From IMG/VR virus record IMGVR_UViG_3300006845_000013, positions 1-35,079 of that record: 35,079 nt of DNA. One strand, given 5' to 3'. Positions 1-7,539 of this stretch are shown piece after piece. The position numbers were made by a program, and so were the translations under genes. The DNA comes from a virus. The notes beneath the pieces were generated by a model, which was given only the letters and a program-made list of their open reading frames with translations, searched no databases and was not told where the DNA came from. Position 1 is the stretch's first letter. Each line of letters opens with the position of its first letter.

Positions 1-100
1 GGGTGCGGACCTTTCACACGCTGCCCGATGGGCGGTTCGCCGTGGACAGCGCGGTGGACGTGGAGCCGATCATCGAGCAGAACAAGGACCTCGCGCCGTT
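1..100. repeat. Terminal direct repeat, copy 1 (circular closure)
   Basis: The first 100 bases are identical to the last 100 bases of the window. This is what an assembler gives for a circular or terminally redundant genome cut at an arbitrary point, and the repeat lies inside a coding gene. It is therefore best read as a join rather than a biological repeat. The unique genome length is 34,979 bp. Confidence 0.95.
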
Positions 101-284
101 GCAGGACGGGAAGTGGAAGGACAACGACAATCTGGTGGCGAGTATCCCGCTGCCGATTTACTTCGGGCTCTTGAAGGAATGGCGCGCGAAGGGGCTCGGG
201 GCATTGGACCGCCAGAAAGCGCTCCATCGGTTCTTGAACGACCCAGACAACAAACTGTTCCGCATCAAGGCGGGCAAACTGTGA
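1..284 (+). CDS. Conserved phage protein of unknown function, 3' part (starts at 34934)
   Basis: This is the C-terminal part of a protein of about 109 residues that starts at GTG 34934 and crosses the join. An in-frame GTG at position 3 is internal and not the likely start, because the frame is open upstream and begins with a GTGA overlap with the preceding gene. The protein is soluble and mixed alpha/beta. It contains 'RTFHTLPDGRFAVDS' and 'VEPIIEQNK', and ends 'KLFRIKAGKL'. I do not recognise the family by name. Its place between minor structural genes and the adaptor suggests a virion or head-completion role. Its stop codon (282-284) overlaps a GTG at 281 that was probably the old start of the glycosyltransferase gene. 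Confidence 0.75.
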   Translation, partial: VRTFHTLPDGRFAVDSAVDVEPIIEQNKDLAPLQDGKWKDNDNLVASIPLPIYFGLLKEWRAKGLGALDRQKALHRFLNDPDNKLFRIKAGKL

Positions 285-334
285 GAGTGGGGGTGTGTCT
301 TGTCTCGACCGATCATGTCTGGGCGTGGCGATGA
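281..334 (+). pseudogene. Remnant of the 5' end of the glycosyltransferase gene, now a 17-codon leader ORF
   Basis: GTG 281 overlaps the stop of the previous gene and opens a 17-residue frame reading V-RVGVCLVSTDHVWAWR, then TGA at 332-334. The intact glycosyltransferase at 771 begins M-RVGVCLVSTDLVFAWH. Over the first 16 codons I count 34 of 48 bases identical, with most differences synonymous. The simplest reading is that this is the original start of the glycosyltransferase gene, cut off by insertion of the endonuclease gene at 331. The leader's stop overlaps the endonuclease ATG (ATGA), so it may now serve only for translational coupling. Confidence 0.75.
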
Positions 335-774
335 CTAAACAAGTGATATGCCAGAACGGACATAGCAATTGGTACACCTATCCCACCAGCGGGCAGCGTA
401 CCTGCCGGACGTGTTCCTCTGCCCGCAAGAAAACGTGGCGGGAAAAGTATCCCGAACGCCATATCGCGGCCTGCCGCAAGTGGGAGAAAGACAATCCCGA
501 AGCCGTGACGGCCAATCGCAAGTTCGGATGGCTGGCGCGGGTTTATGGGGTGACGCTCGATCAGTACCACGCCCTATTTGAGAAGCAGGGCGAATGTTGC
601 GCCCTTTGCGGCAACGTCTTGCAGGCGCTTGGCGCTGGAACGCATCTCGATCACGACCACAAAACTGGGAAGGTGCGCGGGCTCCTCTGCTCTGGTTGTA
701 ATCAAGGGCTGGGGAGTTTCAGGGACAATGTGCGCGCCCTACGTCGCGCCGCCGATTACGTGGAGAAAGGATGA
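331..774 (+). CDS. Endonuclease VII-like HNH (beta-beta-alpha metal) homing endonuclease
   Basis: The 147-residue protein matches the T4 endonuclease VII recombination-endonuclease family (Pfam Endonuclease_7). A zinc knuckle is formed by C90-x-x-C93 and C120-x-x-C123. Between them lies the catalytic 'HLDHDHKTGKVRG' block (residues 105-117), followed by 'LLCSGCNQGLG', where N124 ends the HNH motif. A second Cys/His cluster sits near the N-terminus (C7, H11, C25, C28). Start ATG 331 overlaps the stop of the 17-codon remnant, and the stop (772-774) overlaps ATG 771 of the glycosyltransferase. Family members act as free-standing homing enzymes or resolve branched DNA. Because this copy interrupts a gene start, homing is the likelier role. 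An upstream ATG at 295 lies inside the remnant and is less likely. Confidence 0.88.
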   Translation: MTKQVICQNGHSNWYTYPTSGQRTCRTCSSARKKTWREKYPERHIAACRKWEKDNPEAVTANRKFGWLARVYGVTLDQYHALFEKQGECCALCGNVLQALGAGTHLDHDHKTGKVRGLLCSGCNQGLGSFRDNVRALRRAADYVEKG

Positions 775-1424
775 GAGTCGGTGTCTGCTTGGTCTCGACA
801 GATTTGGTCTTCGCCTGGCACTCGTACGACCTCGCCGGGCTCCTCGCTTACACTGTTGCGGCGCGTCCCGACCTGGACCTCCGGCGGTTTCTGGCAACCG
901 GCTGCTGGCTGCCCGAGTTACGGGAAAAGACGACCGACGCCGCCCTCCGGGCCCAATGCGACTTCCTGCTCTATCTGGACTCGGACATGCGATTTCCGAC
1001 CGACGCATTGGTTCGGCTCCTCGCGCACGAGCAACCCGTCGTGGCCGCGAACTACACGACCAGACGGCCCCCGTTTCATCCCGTGAGCGTCAAGTCCTTG
1101 GGCGACCCGATGACGCGGGTCTATACCGAGGAAGACTCGACCGGGCTTGAGCCTGTCGCGGCGACGGGGATGGGCGTCATGCTCGTCCAAGCCGATCTCC
1201 TCCGCACTGTACCAGCTCCCCGCTTCATGATGGGGTATGTCCCCGATGACCGGGCTCACGTGGGTGAAGACCTCTACTTCTGTCAGCAGCTACGGAAGGC
1301 CGGGGCGACGATCCTCGTGGATCACGACCTCTCGAAGCAGGTGACCCATATCGGGATGGTGGAGTTTGAGGCGCAACACGCCGTGGCGTCCCGGCAGTCC
1401 GTCCAGACGCGGGCGGCGGTCTAA
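771..1424 (+). CDS. GT-A fold glycosyltransferase, family 2-like
   Basis: The 217-residue protein has the layout of a GT-A glycosyltransferase: an N-terminal strand-helix region, a metal-binding DxD motif in 'LLYLDSDMRFP' (D70, D72), 'ATGMGVMLV' (131-139), an acidic 'GEDLYFC' block (E166, D167) in the usual catalytic-base position, and a late 'THIG' histidine (H193). It should transfer a sugar from a nucleotide-sugar donor. In a phage, likely acceptors are virion proteins, modified DNA bases or host glycans; nothing here says which. ATG 771 overlaps the endonuclease stop. This start segment seems to have arrived with the endonuclease insertion, because a diverged copy remains at 281-330. The stop overlaps the adaptor start (TAATG). 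Confidence 0.75.
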   Translation: MRVGVCLVSTDLVFAWHSYDLAGLLAYTVAARPDLDLRRFLATGCWLPELREKTTDAALRAQCDFLLYLDSDMRFPTDALVRLLAHEQPVVAANYTTRRPPFHPVSVKSLGDPMTRVYTEEDSTGLEPVAATGMGVMLVQADLLRTVPAPRFMMGYVPDDRAHVGEDLYFCQQLRKAGATILVDHDLSKQVTHIGMVEFEAQHAVASRQSVQTRAAV

Positions 1425-2128
1425 TGGCCTTCGTCACCTACGACGATCTCGTGACGAACATCGCCGCGTGGCTGGCAAGGTCAGACTTGGATGCGCGGAT
1501 TCCCGACTTCATTCGGCTCGCCGAAGCGCGGCTCCAGCGCGAACTCCGCGCCTTCCTGACCCGCACCGGGGCGTTTTCGCTGCCCGTCGCGGCAGGCACG
1601 GGGTTAACGAGCGCCATCGCCTCGGTCGGCCTCACCCCCGTCGAGATTCAGTCCTGCGGGTGGAAAGTCGCCGACGCCGCCGATACCTCTGGCCTCGTGA
1701 CCCCACTCCCACAGGTGTCGCTGGACCAACTCATGGAGTGGCACACCACGAGTCCGGGACCTGGCGCCCCGGAAGCCTACGCCGCAGTCGGGACGAGTTT
1801 CAAAGTCTATCCGCTCCCCAACACGCCCAAGGATTCCGCCGGGGTGGACAGCTTCTACACGCTCGTCGTCTCGATGATCGGGCTCAACGCGAGCTTCGGC
1901 CTCCCGATTAGCGCGGCGAACTACGCGACCAACCCCGTGTGGCAGGAGCATCCCGACCTGTATCTCTATGGGGCGCTCTGTGAAGCCGCGCCGTATCTCC
2001 AGCATGACGAGCGGACGCCGCTTTGGGAAGCGCGGTTTACCAAGATACTCCGAGACATTCGGATACAGGACGAGCGTCTCGCCTTCGGAACGCGGCCACG
2101 ATTCCAACCCCTATCGAGGGTGTTCTAA
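1424..2128 (+). CDS. Head-tail adaptor protein (SU10/P22-type)
   Basis: 234 residues. The N-terminus 'TYDDLVTNIAAWLARSDLD' followed by 'IPDFIRLAEARLQREL' is the hallmark of the podovirus adaptor family, a helical protein that forms a 12-fold ring under the portal and joins it to the tail hub. The mid region is beta-rich, and the C-terminus 'LYLYGALCEAAPYLQ' returns to helices that pack on the portal. Its position directly before the tail genes agrees. The ATG overlaps the preceding TAA by one base. Confidence 0.8.
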   Translation: MAFVTYDDLVTNIAAWLARSDLDARIPDFIRLAEARLQRELRAFLTRTGAFSLPVAAGTGLTSAIASVGLTPVEIQSCGWKVADAADTSGLVTPLPQVSLDQLMEWHTTSPGPGAPEAYAAVGTSFKVYPLPNTPKDSAGVDSFYTLVVSMIGLNASFGLPISAANYATNPVWQEHPDLYLYGALCEAAPYLQHDERTPLWEARFTKILRDIRIQDERLAFGTRPRFQPLSRVF

Positions 2129-2129
2129 G

Positions 2130-2849
2130 ATGCCGAACCTCAATCGGATCGATGTCCGTTGCCTGCCGGGGTTGTTCGCGTGGTATGATGCGAACTACAT
2201 CAACGGGTTCGGCAACGCCCAACCCGCCGCCGATGCGGCGGTGGCGCAATGGAACGATCTCTCGGGCAACGCGCGGCATCTGGCGCAAGGCACCGGGGCG
2301 AACCAGCCCTTGTTCCGGGCCACGGGGGGCCCGAACGGCTTCCCGTCGGTGAACTTCGTGGACGCCACGGATACGATGACGATCGCCACCGCTGGAGCGA
2401 TTGCGAGGCCGATCACCGTGGTGGCCTTGCTCAAGAACACCTTGGCGGATGACGCGGCGTATCACAAAGCGGCGACCTTCAACGCCGCCCGGATTGGGGT
2501 GGGTTTGGATTGGGCCACGGCGAACGCCTTCACGCCGTTTGACGATGCCGCCGCGCAAGCCGGAGGGACGGTCGCCGGGGATGTCACCACGTACCACATG
2601 GAAAGCTTCGTCGCGGCCCCGCTCAACTCGACCTCGCGGCAATGCGTGGACGGGATACACGCCTTCTCGGCGGGGATCGCTGGCACCAACACCAATTCGG
2701 ACGTGACGGTAGGTGGCGCGTCGTGGATTGGGCATCTGTGTGAAGTGATGGTCTTCACGCAGGACTTGGGGCCGTCGCAGCTCTGGGCCTTGGAACAAGC
2801 GTTGTGTGAAAAATGGGGCATGATTTCCAGTTACGCCTTACAGCGGTAG
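2130..2849 (+). CDS. LamG/concanavalin-like jellyroll protein, probable tail fibre or virion decoration
   Basis: 239 residues from ATG 2130, two bases after the adaptor stop. The N-terminus 'LPGLFAWYDANYINGFGN' with 'VAQWNDLSGNARHLAQ' is typical of LamG-like/laminin-G-3 jellyroll domains often found in phage tail fibres and virion surface proteins. The fold usually binds carbohydrate. The C-terminal 'GHLCEVMVF..DLGPSQLWALEQALCEKWGM' matches the end of such domains. It lies between the adaptor and the tail hub, so a virion-surface, possibly host-binding, role is likely. The stop TAG is embedded in a strong Shine-Dalgarno sequence for the next gene. Confidence 0.7.
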   Translation: MPNLNRIDVRCLPGLFAWYDANYINGFGNAQPAADAAVAQWNDLSGNARHLAQGTGANQPLFRATGGPNGFPSVNFVDATDTMTIATAGAIARPITVVALLKNTLADDAAYHKAATFNAARIGVGLDWATANAFTPFDDAAAQAGGTVAGDVTTYHMESFVAAPLNSTSRQCVDGIHAFSAGIAGTNTNSDVTVGGASWIGHLCEVMVFTQDLGPSQLWALEQALCEKWGMISSYALQR

Positions 2850-2854
2850 GAGGG
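2848..2854 (+). promoter_or_regulatory. Strong Shine-Dalgarno site before an AUC codon
   Basis: AGGAGGG, formed partly by the stop codon TAG of the preceding gene, with a 7-nt spacer to ATC 2862. This site decides the start of the tail protein at 2862. Confidence 0.7.
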
Positions 2855-2861
2855 TAGGCGC

Positions 2862-3809
2862 ATCGCCACGACCTTCACCACGAACTACGGGTTCGACAAG
2901 CCCGCCATCAGTGACCTGAACTGGGGCGGGATGCGAAACACGAACATGGATGACATCGACGCGGAGTTGGCGAAGCCGCGTCTGATTCAGTCCGCCCTCT
3001 CGTGGAGCGCGACGACGACCATCGACTGCTCGCTCGCCCGCGCCTTCACGGGGACGAACACGCAGGTCACAACGATTGCGTTCTCGAACGTCCCGACCTC
3101 GACGTTCTTCACGCGGCTCTGGCTCAAGATCACCAACGGGGCCGCCTTCGCGATTACGTGGCCCGCCTCCGTCGTCTGGGAAAACGGCGACGTGGACCCG
3201 GTACTCACCGCCTCCGGGGTGGATATCATCGGGCTCATCACCTACGACGGCGGCACCACGTGGTACGGCTCAGTGCTCCACCAGAAAGCGTTTGTGATCG
3301 GCGGCGACCTCCAGCAAAACGGGAAGGTCGTCTCCCGGATCGGGGGCAGCACCGGCACGAACCGGGTGGCCCACACCATCTTCACCGCCGCCAATCGGAC
3401 CACGACTTCCACGACGCTGACGGCGGTCGCTAGTTACACGCTCCCCGCCGCAAGCTTGGATCGCAACGGCGCGGGGCTCTATATCACCTACTCGGGCCTC
3501 GTGGGCGCGACGGATACCTTGGTCACCTTGGTCTGGGGGGCGACGACGCTCGCCAGCTTCACGGTCCTCGCGGGGAATCGGTTCTTCTTGCAGGCGTGGG
3601 TGATTCGGCGGGCGACGAGTTCGCAGCGGGTGGATATGCTGCTCGTGAACAATGCCGCCGTGTCGCAACCCGTGTCGGCCAATCCCACGGAGAATGAAGC
3701 CAGCGCGCAAGGCGTGACGTTCGGCTGTGACCAGACGGGCGCGGGGACGTTTACCCTGCAAACGGCCACGATTGTGTACCTCGATCCTGACACCACGAGC
3801 GTGAGCTAG
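2862..3809 (+). CDS. Tail fibre/structural protein with apparent AUC start
   Basis: 315 residues if read from ATC 2862. The natural N-terminus is x-ATTFTTNYGFDKPAISDLNWGG, a common phage tail-protein start, followed by 'MRNTNMDDIDAEL'. No ATG, GTG or TTG exists in frame upstream of ATG 2931, and starting there would remove this conserved-looking segment. AGGAGGG at 2848-2854 sits 7 bases before the ATC, an ideal ribosome-binding distance. The middle ('FAITWPASVVW...GGTTWYGS') resembles small beta domains repeated in phage tail proteins, and the C-terminal third is beta-rich. The stop overlaps the next GTG (TAGTG). The coding call is firm; the AUC start is inference. Confidence 0.7.
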   Translation: MATTFTTNYGFDKPAISDLNWGGMRNTNMDDIDAELAKPRLIQSALSWSATTTIDCSLARAFTGTNTQVTTIAFSNVPTSTFFTRLWLKITNGAAFAITWPASVVWENGDVDPVLTASGVDIIGLITYDGGTTWYGSVLHQKAFVIGGDLQQNGKVVSRIGGSTGTNRVAHTIFTAANRTTTSTTLTAVASYTLPAASLDRNGAGLYITYSGLVGATDTLVTLVWGATTLASFTVLAGNRFFLQAWVIRRATSSQRVDMLLVNNAAVSQPVSANPTENEASAQGVTFGCDQTGAGTFTLQTATIVYLDPDTTSVS

Positions 3810-5410
3810 TGGAACAATTCCTCCCCTTAAACCTCCCAGCGGGCCTCTACGCCAATGGGACGCTCTATCAGGCGAAAGGACGCTGGGCGCGGGCGAATCT
3901 GATCCGTTGGCTCCCCGATGGGTCCCAGTATCCGCCCCTCTTGCCGATTGGCGGGTGGGCGCTCCAGCAGTCCAGTACGGGAGCCGAAATCGACGCTGTG
4001 GGCTTTCCCCGTGGGACCCATGCGTGGCGCGGCAATGACGCCTCGGCGTGGCTCGCCGTCGCGACCACGGGAAGCGGAACGACGAAAGCCTACGCCTACA
4101 CGCCATCGACGCTGACCGACATCACCCCCGGCGGCTTGGTGGATGGGGTCGCGGATGGCGCAATCTCCGCTGGTGGGGCCACGGGCTGGGGCTCCGGGGG
4201 CTGGGGGGAAGGCGGCTGGGGCGGTGTCGGCGCCGCAGCAGGGGTGTTGGTGGATGCCGATACGTGGTCGCTCGACAACTTTGGGGAAAAACTCCTCGGG
4301 TGTCTCACGTCCGATGGGAAGATTTGGATCTGGGACAAGAACATCGCCAACGACTTTACCCAACTCACCAACGCCCCCACGGGATGCCGGGCCGTTGTGG
4401 TGACGGGGGAGCGGTTCATCATGGCCCTCGGGTCTAGCTCGAATCCCCGACAAGTGGCGTGGGCTTCCCAAGAGACAGAAACGACGTGGGCGCCAGCGGT
4501 CACCAATTCGGCGGGGGATTTTGTCTTGCAAACGAATGGGCGGTTGATCGCAGGGAAACGCACCGCGAGAGAGACCCTGCTCTGGACGGATGCCGACCTC
4601 TGGGCCGCCGTGTACATCGGAGGGCCGTTTATCTACCGCTTCGACCAACGCGGCGACGGGTGTGGACTCTTGGGGCCGAACGCAATGGCTATTGTGGAAG
4701 GCGCCGCCTATTGGATGAGCGACGGGCAGTTTTTCCGCTACGACGGCGCCGTAAGGCAGTTGCCGTGCGAGGTGGCGGATTACGTCTTCGGGGATTTCAA
4801 CAAGAGCCAGAAAGCGAAGATCGCCGCCTTTGCCAATGCCGCGTTCGGAGAAGTGTGGTGGTTCTACCCCTCGGCATCCCAGAGCGGGACCGAGAATGAC
4901 CGCTACGTCGCCTACAACTACCGGGGCGGGTTCTGGATGACCGGCACCCTCGGACGGGCCGCAGGGGTGGGAGCTGGGGTCTTCGCGCAGCCGATGTGCT
5001 GGGACTCCGCCGGGAAGTTGTACGCCCATGAAGTCGGGCAAGACCGGGGCGGGGAGAACGCCTACATCGAATCCGGGCCGATCGAACTCGGGAGCGGGGA
5101 TCGCACGCTGACGTTCCAGAAGTTGATTCCTGACGATCTCCCGATTGGGCAGGTGGAAGCGACGTTCTTTGCGAGCTTCCAGCCCCACCAAGCGGAGCAA
5201 ACCTACGGGCCCTACGCGCTGACCGCCGAAACGGATATCCGGTGGTCAGGCCGTCAGGTGCGGGTGCGGTTCGAGCAAGTCGGGGACTTGGATGTGTTCG
5301 CGGATGGGAGCTTTCTCGCCGATGGCTCGCTTTTGGCGGGCCCTGTGGGGACGGTGGACTTCCGGCTGGGCACGATGCGCTTGGGCATCATTCCGGGGAG
5401 CCGCCGGTGA
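3809..5410 (+). CDS. Tail hub/nozzle protein, gp10-like beta-propeller
   Basis: 533 residues from GTG 3809, which overlaps the previous TAG. The start 'LPLNLPAGLYANGTLYQAKGRWARANLIRW' is typical of the large beta-propeller hub or nozzle proteins of podoviruses (P22 gp10/packaged-DNA-stabilisation type). A Gly/Trp repeat region 'GWGSGGWGEGGWGG' lies near residues 128-141. WD-like strands follow, such as 'LLGCLTSDGKIWIWD' and 'YRFDQRGDGCGLLGP'. The C-terminus has short repeats ('VFADGSFLADGSLLAG'). It would plug the portal/adaptor channel and carry fibres or spikes. The family is assigned by pattern only. Confidence 0.65.
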   Translation: MEQFLPLNLPAGLYANGTLYQAKGRWARANLIRWLPDGSQYPPLLPIGGWALQQSSTGAEIDAVGFPRGTHAWRGNDASAWLAVATTGSGTTKAYAYTPSTLTDITPGGLVDGVADGAISAGGATGWGSGGWGEGGWGGVGAAAGVLVDADTWSLDNFGEKLLGCLTSDGKIWIWDKNIANDFTQLTNAPTGCRAVVVTGERFIMALGSSSNPRQVAWASQETETTWAPAVTNSAGDFVLQTNGRLIAGKRTARETLLWTDADLWAAVYIGGPFIYRFDQRGDGCGLLGPNAMAIVEGAAYWMSDGQFFRYDGAVRQLPCEVADYVFGDFNKSQKAKIAAFANAAFGEVWWFYPSASQSGTENDRYVAYNYRGGFWMTGTLGRAAGVGAGVFAQPMCWDSAGKLYAHEVGQDRGGENAYIESGPIELGSGDRTLTFQKLIPDDLPIGQVEATFFASFQPHQAEQTYGPYALTAETDIRWSGRQVRVRFEQVGDLDVFADGSFLADGSLLAGPVGTVDFRLGTMRLGIIPGSRR

Positions 5411-5784
5411 AGCTTCCAGCGGCCCCCGACAAGTATGACCGCGCCGACCAAGACCGACTTCGGGCGGAACTCGAACGGGTGCTGACAACCGCCGAGCAGC
5501 AGAGTCCCACGTCCTACGTCTCGGGTGACCGGGGCGATGCGAACGTGACCTTGGTGGCGGGCGACTTGGAGATACAACGCTTCGCCACGGCATTGACGGC
5601 GAATCGCACCGTGACGCTTTCGGCGACCGGGGCGGGGAGCAAGTTTCGCATCACACGCACGGGCCTCGGGGCCTTCACGCTCGACGTGGGCGGTTTGAAA
5701 ACGATCCCCGCCGGAACAGCGGCCTTTGTGGACGTGGCGCACGACGGGACTAACTGGCGGCTCACCGCTTATGGGGTGCTGTAG
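5407..5784 (+). CDS. Small beta-domain structural protein
   Basis: 125 residues from GTG 5407, overlapping the hub stop (GTGA). An N-terminal charged helix (residues 8-30, 'DRADQDRLRAELERVL') leads into a compact beta domain. That domain's end 'VDVAHDGTNWRLTAYGVL' follows the pattern '...DGTNW...' found at the ends of phage fibre beta domains; a related pattern ends the tailspike at 5816. It is probably an adaptor or tip domain carrying the spike. No enzymatic motif is seen. Confidence 0.65.
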   Translation: MKLPAAPDKYDRADQDRLRAELERVLTTAEQQSPTSYVSGDRGDANVTLVAGDLEIQRFATALTANRTVTLSATGAGSKFRITRTGLGAFTLDVGGLKTIPAGTAAFVDVAHDGTNWRLTAYGVL

Positions 5785-5816
5785 TGCTTGATGACTTGAT
5801 GGGGGTCAACAGCTAA
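5784..5816 (+). other. 10-codon linker ORF between structural genes
   Basis: GTG 5784 overlaps the stop of the previous gene (TAGTG). The frame reads V-LDDLMGVNS and ends in TAA at 5814-5816, which overlaps ATG 5816 of the tailspike (TAATG). It keeps the chain of coupled overlaps intact where a 31-base gap would otherwise exist. It could be a remnant left by a tailspike swap, or chance. Confidence 0.35.
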
Positions 5817-7207
5817 TGGCTGCACTTCCCTGGCAACTCTATGCTGAGCGCATGGTCGGACGAGGACATCCGACACTTTCTGACACAAATAACCGAGCGC
5901 TTCGGGAACTCCTCTCAGGGTCGGGTTATGACCCTGATTCAACTGTCCCCCCTGCTCTGACGGGGCCGCTGTTCAATGTGAAGGCGTTTGGGGCGGTCGG
6001 GGATGGCGTGACCGACGATACCGCCGCCATTCAGGCAGCGATTGATGCCGCCAATGCCCGTGCCTACCGAGGTGTTTACGTCCCGGCCTTGGACGCCAAC
6101 AATGGCTATATCTTCACCCAACTCAAGTATTACCCTGGTACGCGCATTGTTGGGGAGGGGACAGGAGGCACCTTCGGAGGATCACGGGGAACCTGGCTCT
6201 ACCAAAAGGCTGGGACGGCGCTGGAAATGGTCATCCCCAACGACGCCTCCATCGCTTCTAAACGAGTTCACATTGAGGACATCGGGTTTTCCGCTTTCGT
6301 GAACCAAGCGAATAATGCCGGTGGGATTCGACTGGAAGCGGCCTCAGAATGCAATCTGGTGCGAGTCGCCATCGGCAATCCCAATGTCTACGGCGTGCAA
6401 TTCAAGGGCGGAGCGAGTGGTGGAGATGTCATGTATAACTCGCTCTTGAAGTGCAAAATCGAAAACGCAGCGGCCAGCGCCAAGAACTTCCTCTTGACCT
6501 CCAGCGCGGGGAGTCAACCGGACGGCACGTCCTTGCTTGATTGCCTTGTCTCTGGAACGACGGCCACGTTCATTTATGTGGATGGGGCTGCTTCGCGGGG
6601 CGCTGATACGCTCCGCGTCATCGGATCAAACTTCATTGGCACCAACAGTACCATGGCGTTACACCAAGAAGGCGTGTCCGCCATGTTCTTGGGTAATCGC
6701 TTTGAGTTGATCCCTTCCGGTACTCTGACTATTGACATCGTTCCAGTGGGGGGGACGAGTCCGAGCATGTTCGGGCTCAACTCCTATGCGGCGCCTGGGG
6801 GGTTGACGTTCAACGATACGCAGGCTGGCGTGCGGCGTTCGACGCGGGTCGGGGAGATGACGACGAATGGGCCGTTGTCGATGCTGCCCGCTCCTGAAGT
6901 GCAGATCAATGCCATCACCTATTCTGCTTCCATGAACCCGAACCATGAGGCGCAAGTCAACACGATTGTCGCCACTAATGGAACGGCGTTCACGGTCAAC
7001 AATGGCAACAATCGGCGGACGGGGCGACGGCTGTTGCTGGATATCAAGAACTCGTCCGGGGGGGCGCTCGGTGCGGTGACGTTCGGGGGCGCCTATTTGC
7101 TTGCCGGGGCGTTCGTGGCACCCGCGAGCACGAAGCGGCGTCTCTATGAGTTCTACGATGACGGGACAAACCTCATCGAGACCTATCGGTCAGGGGCGGA
7201 TATTTGA
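5816..7207 (+). CDS. Tailspike with pectate-lyase-like right-handed beta-helix
   Basis: 463 residues. After a roughly 50-residue virion-binding N-terminus, 'FNVKAFGAVGDGVTDDTAAIQAAIDAA' (53-79) is the signature that opens pectate lyase superfamily (PF12708-like) beta-helices. Helix coils rich in N, G and V run to about residue 330. The C-terminal domain from about 375 ('IVATNGTAFTVN', 'SSGGALGAVTFGG', 'FYDDGTNLIETYRSGADI') is a beta domain common at phage spike ends. Such spikes trim or bind host capsule or O-antigen. Catalytic residues cannot be assigned by eye. The gene looks less GC-rich than its neighbours, consistent with exchange of the receptor-binding module. Confidence 0.8.
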   Translation: MAALPWQLYAERMVGRGHPTLSDTNNRALRELLSGSGYDPDSTVPPALTGPLFNVKAFGAVGDGVTDDTAAIQAAIDAANARAYRGVYVPALDANNGYIFTQLKYYPGTRIVGEGTGGTFGGSRGTWLYQKAGTALEMVIPNDASIASKRVHIEDIGFSAFVNQANNAGGIRLEAASECNLVRVAIGNPNVYGVQFKGGASGGDVMYNSLLKCKIENAAASAKNFLLTSSAGSQPDGTSLLDCLVSGTTATFIYVDGAASRGADTLRVIGSNFIGTNSTMALHQEGVSAMFLGNRFELIPSGTLTIDIVPVGGTSPSMFGLNSYAAPGGLTFNDTQAGVRRSTRVGEMTTNGPLSMLPAPEVQINAITYSASMNPNHEAQVNTIVATNGTAFTVNNGNNRRTGRRLLLDIKNSSGGALGAVTFGGAYLLAGAFVAPASTKRRLYEFYDDGTNLIETYRSGADI

Positions 7208-7539
7208 TCGCTCCCCACGCCTTAGCCCTCGCGAACACGCATCGGCCTGAAGACATTGCCGAAGGGGTAGCCTGTGGGCGCTTCCAGGGTTGGGGCGAAG
7301 GGGAGTCCATCATCGTCACCGAAATCCGCGAAACGCCGCTCGCCAAGTATCTGCACTTCTTTTTGACCGAAGGGCGGATGGCCGAGGTGCAATCTATGGT
7401 CCCCGCCATCCTCGATTGGGGGCGGGCGATGGGCTGTACGCGGGCGAGTCTGATGGGGCGCGAAGGGTGGCGCCGCGTGCCGTGGCTCTTGTCGAGCGGC
7501 TGGCACTTTCAGTCTATCGTGATGGAGCGTGACCTGTGA
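7204..7539 (+). CDS. GNAT-fold-like conserved phage protein
   Basis: 111 residues from TTG 7204, which overlaps the tailspike stop (TTGA). The layout 'RPEDIAEGVACGRFQGWGEG...VTEIRETPLAKYLHFFLTEG' followed by 'ILDWGRAMGCTRASLMGREGWRRV' matches a family of small GNAT-like proteins often coded beside podovirus tail and ejection genes. Whether they acetylate anything is unclear, and no acetyl-CoA loop can be confirmed here. The stop overlaps GTG 7536 of the first ejection gene, so it is co-translated with virion proteins. Confidence 0.5.
   Translation: MIAPHALALANTHRPEDIAEGVACGRFQGWGEGESIIVTEIRETPLAKYLHFFLTEGRMAEVQSMVPAILDWGRAMGCTRASLMGREGWRRVPWLLSSGWHFQSIVMERDL

Noticed and set aside
1-100. Terminal repeat as a biological direct terminal repeat or cohesive site
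   Set aside because: Exactly 100 bp within a coding gene is more typical of assembly closure than of a packaging end. Physical ends cannot be judged from the sequence.
2847-2861. Stop-codon (TAG) read-through or amber recoding joining two structural genes
   Set aside because: TAG lies inside a strong Shine-Dalgarno site at ideal spacing to the presumed start, and other genes in the genome end normally at TAG. Kept only as the alternative to AUC initiation.
4170-4235. G-rich tract as a G-quadruplex regulatory element
   Set aside because: It lies inside the tail hub gene and is explained by a Gly/Trp repeat in the protein; nothing else supports regulation.
3827-5200. Long antisense open frame opposite the tail hub gene
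   Set aside because: Shadow of a clear beta-propeller-like gene; no conserved motif.
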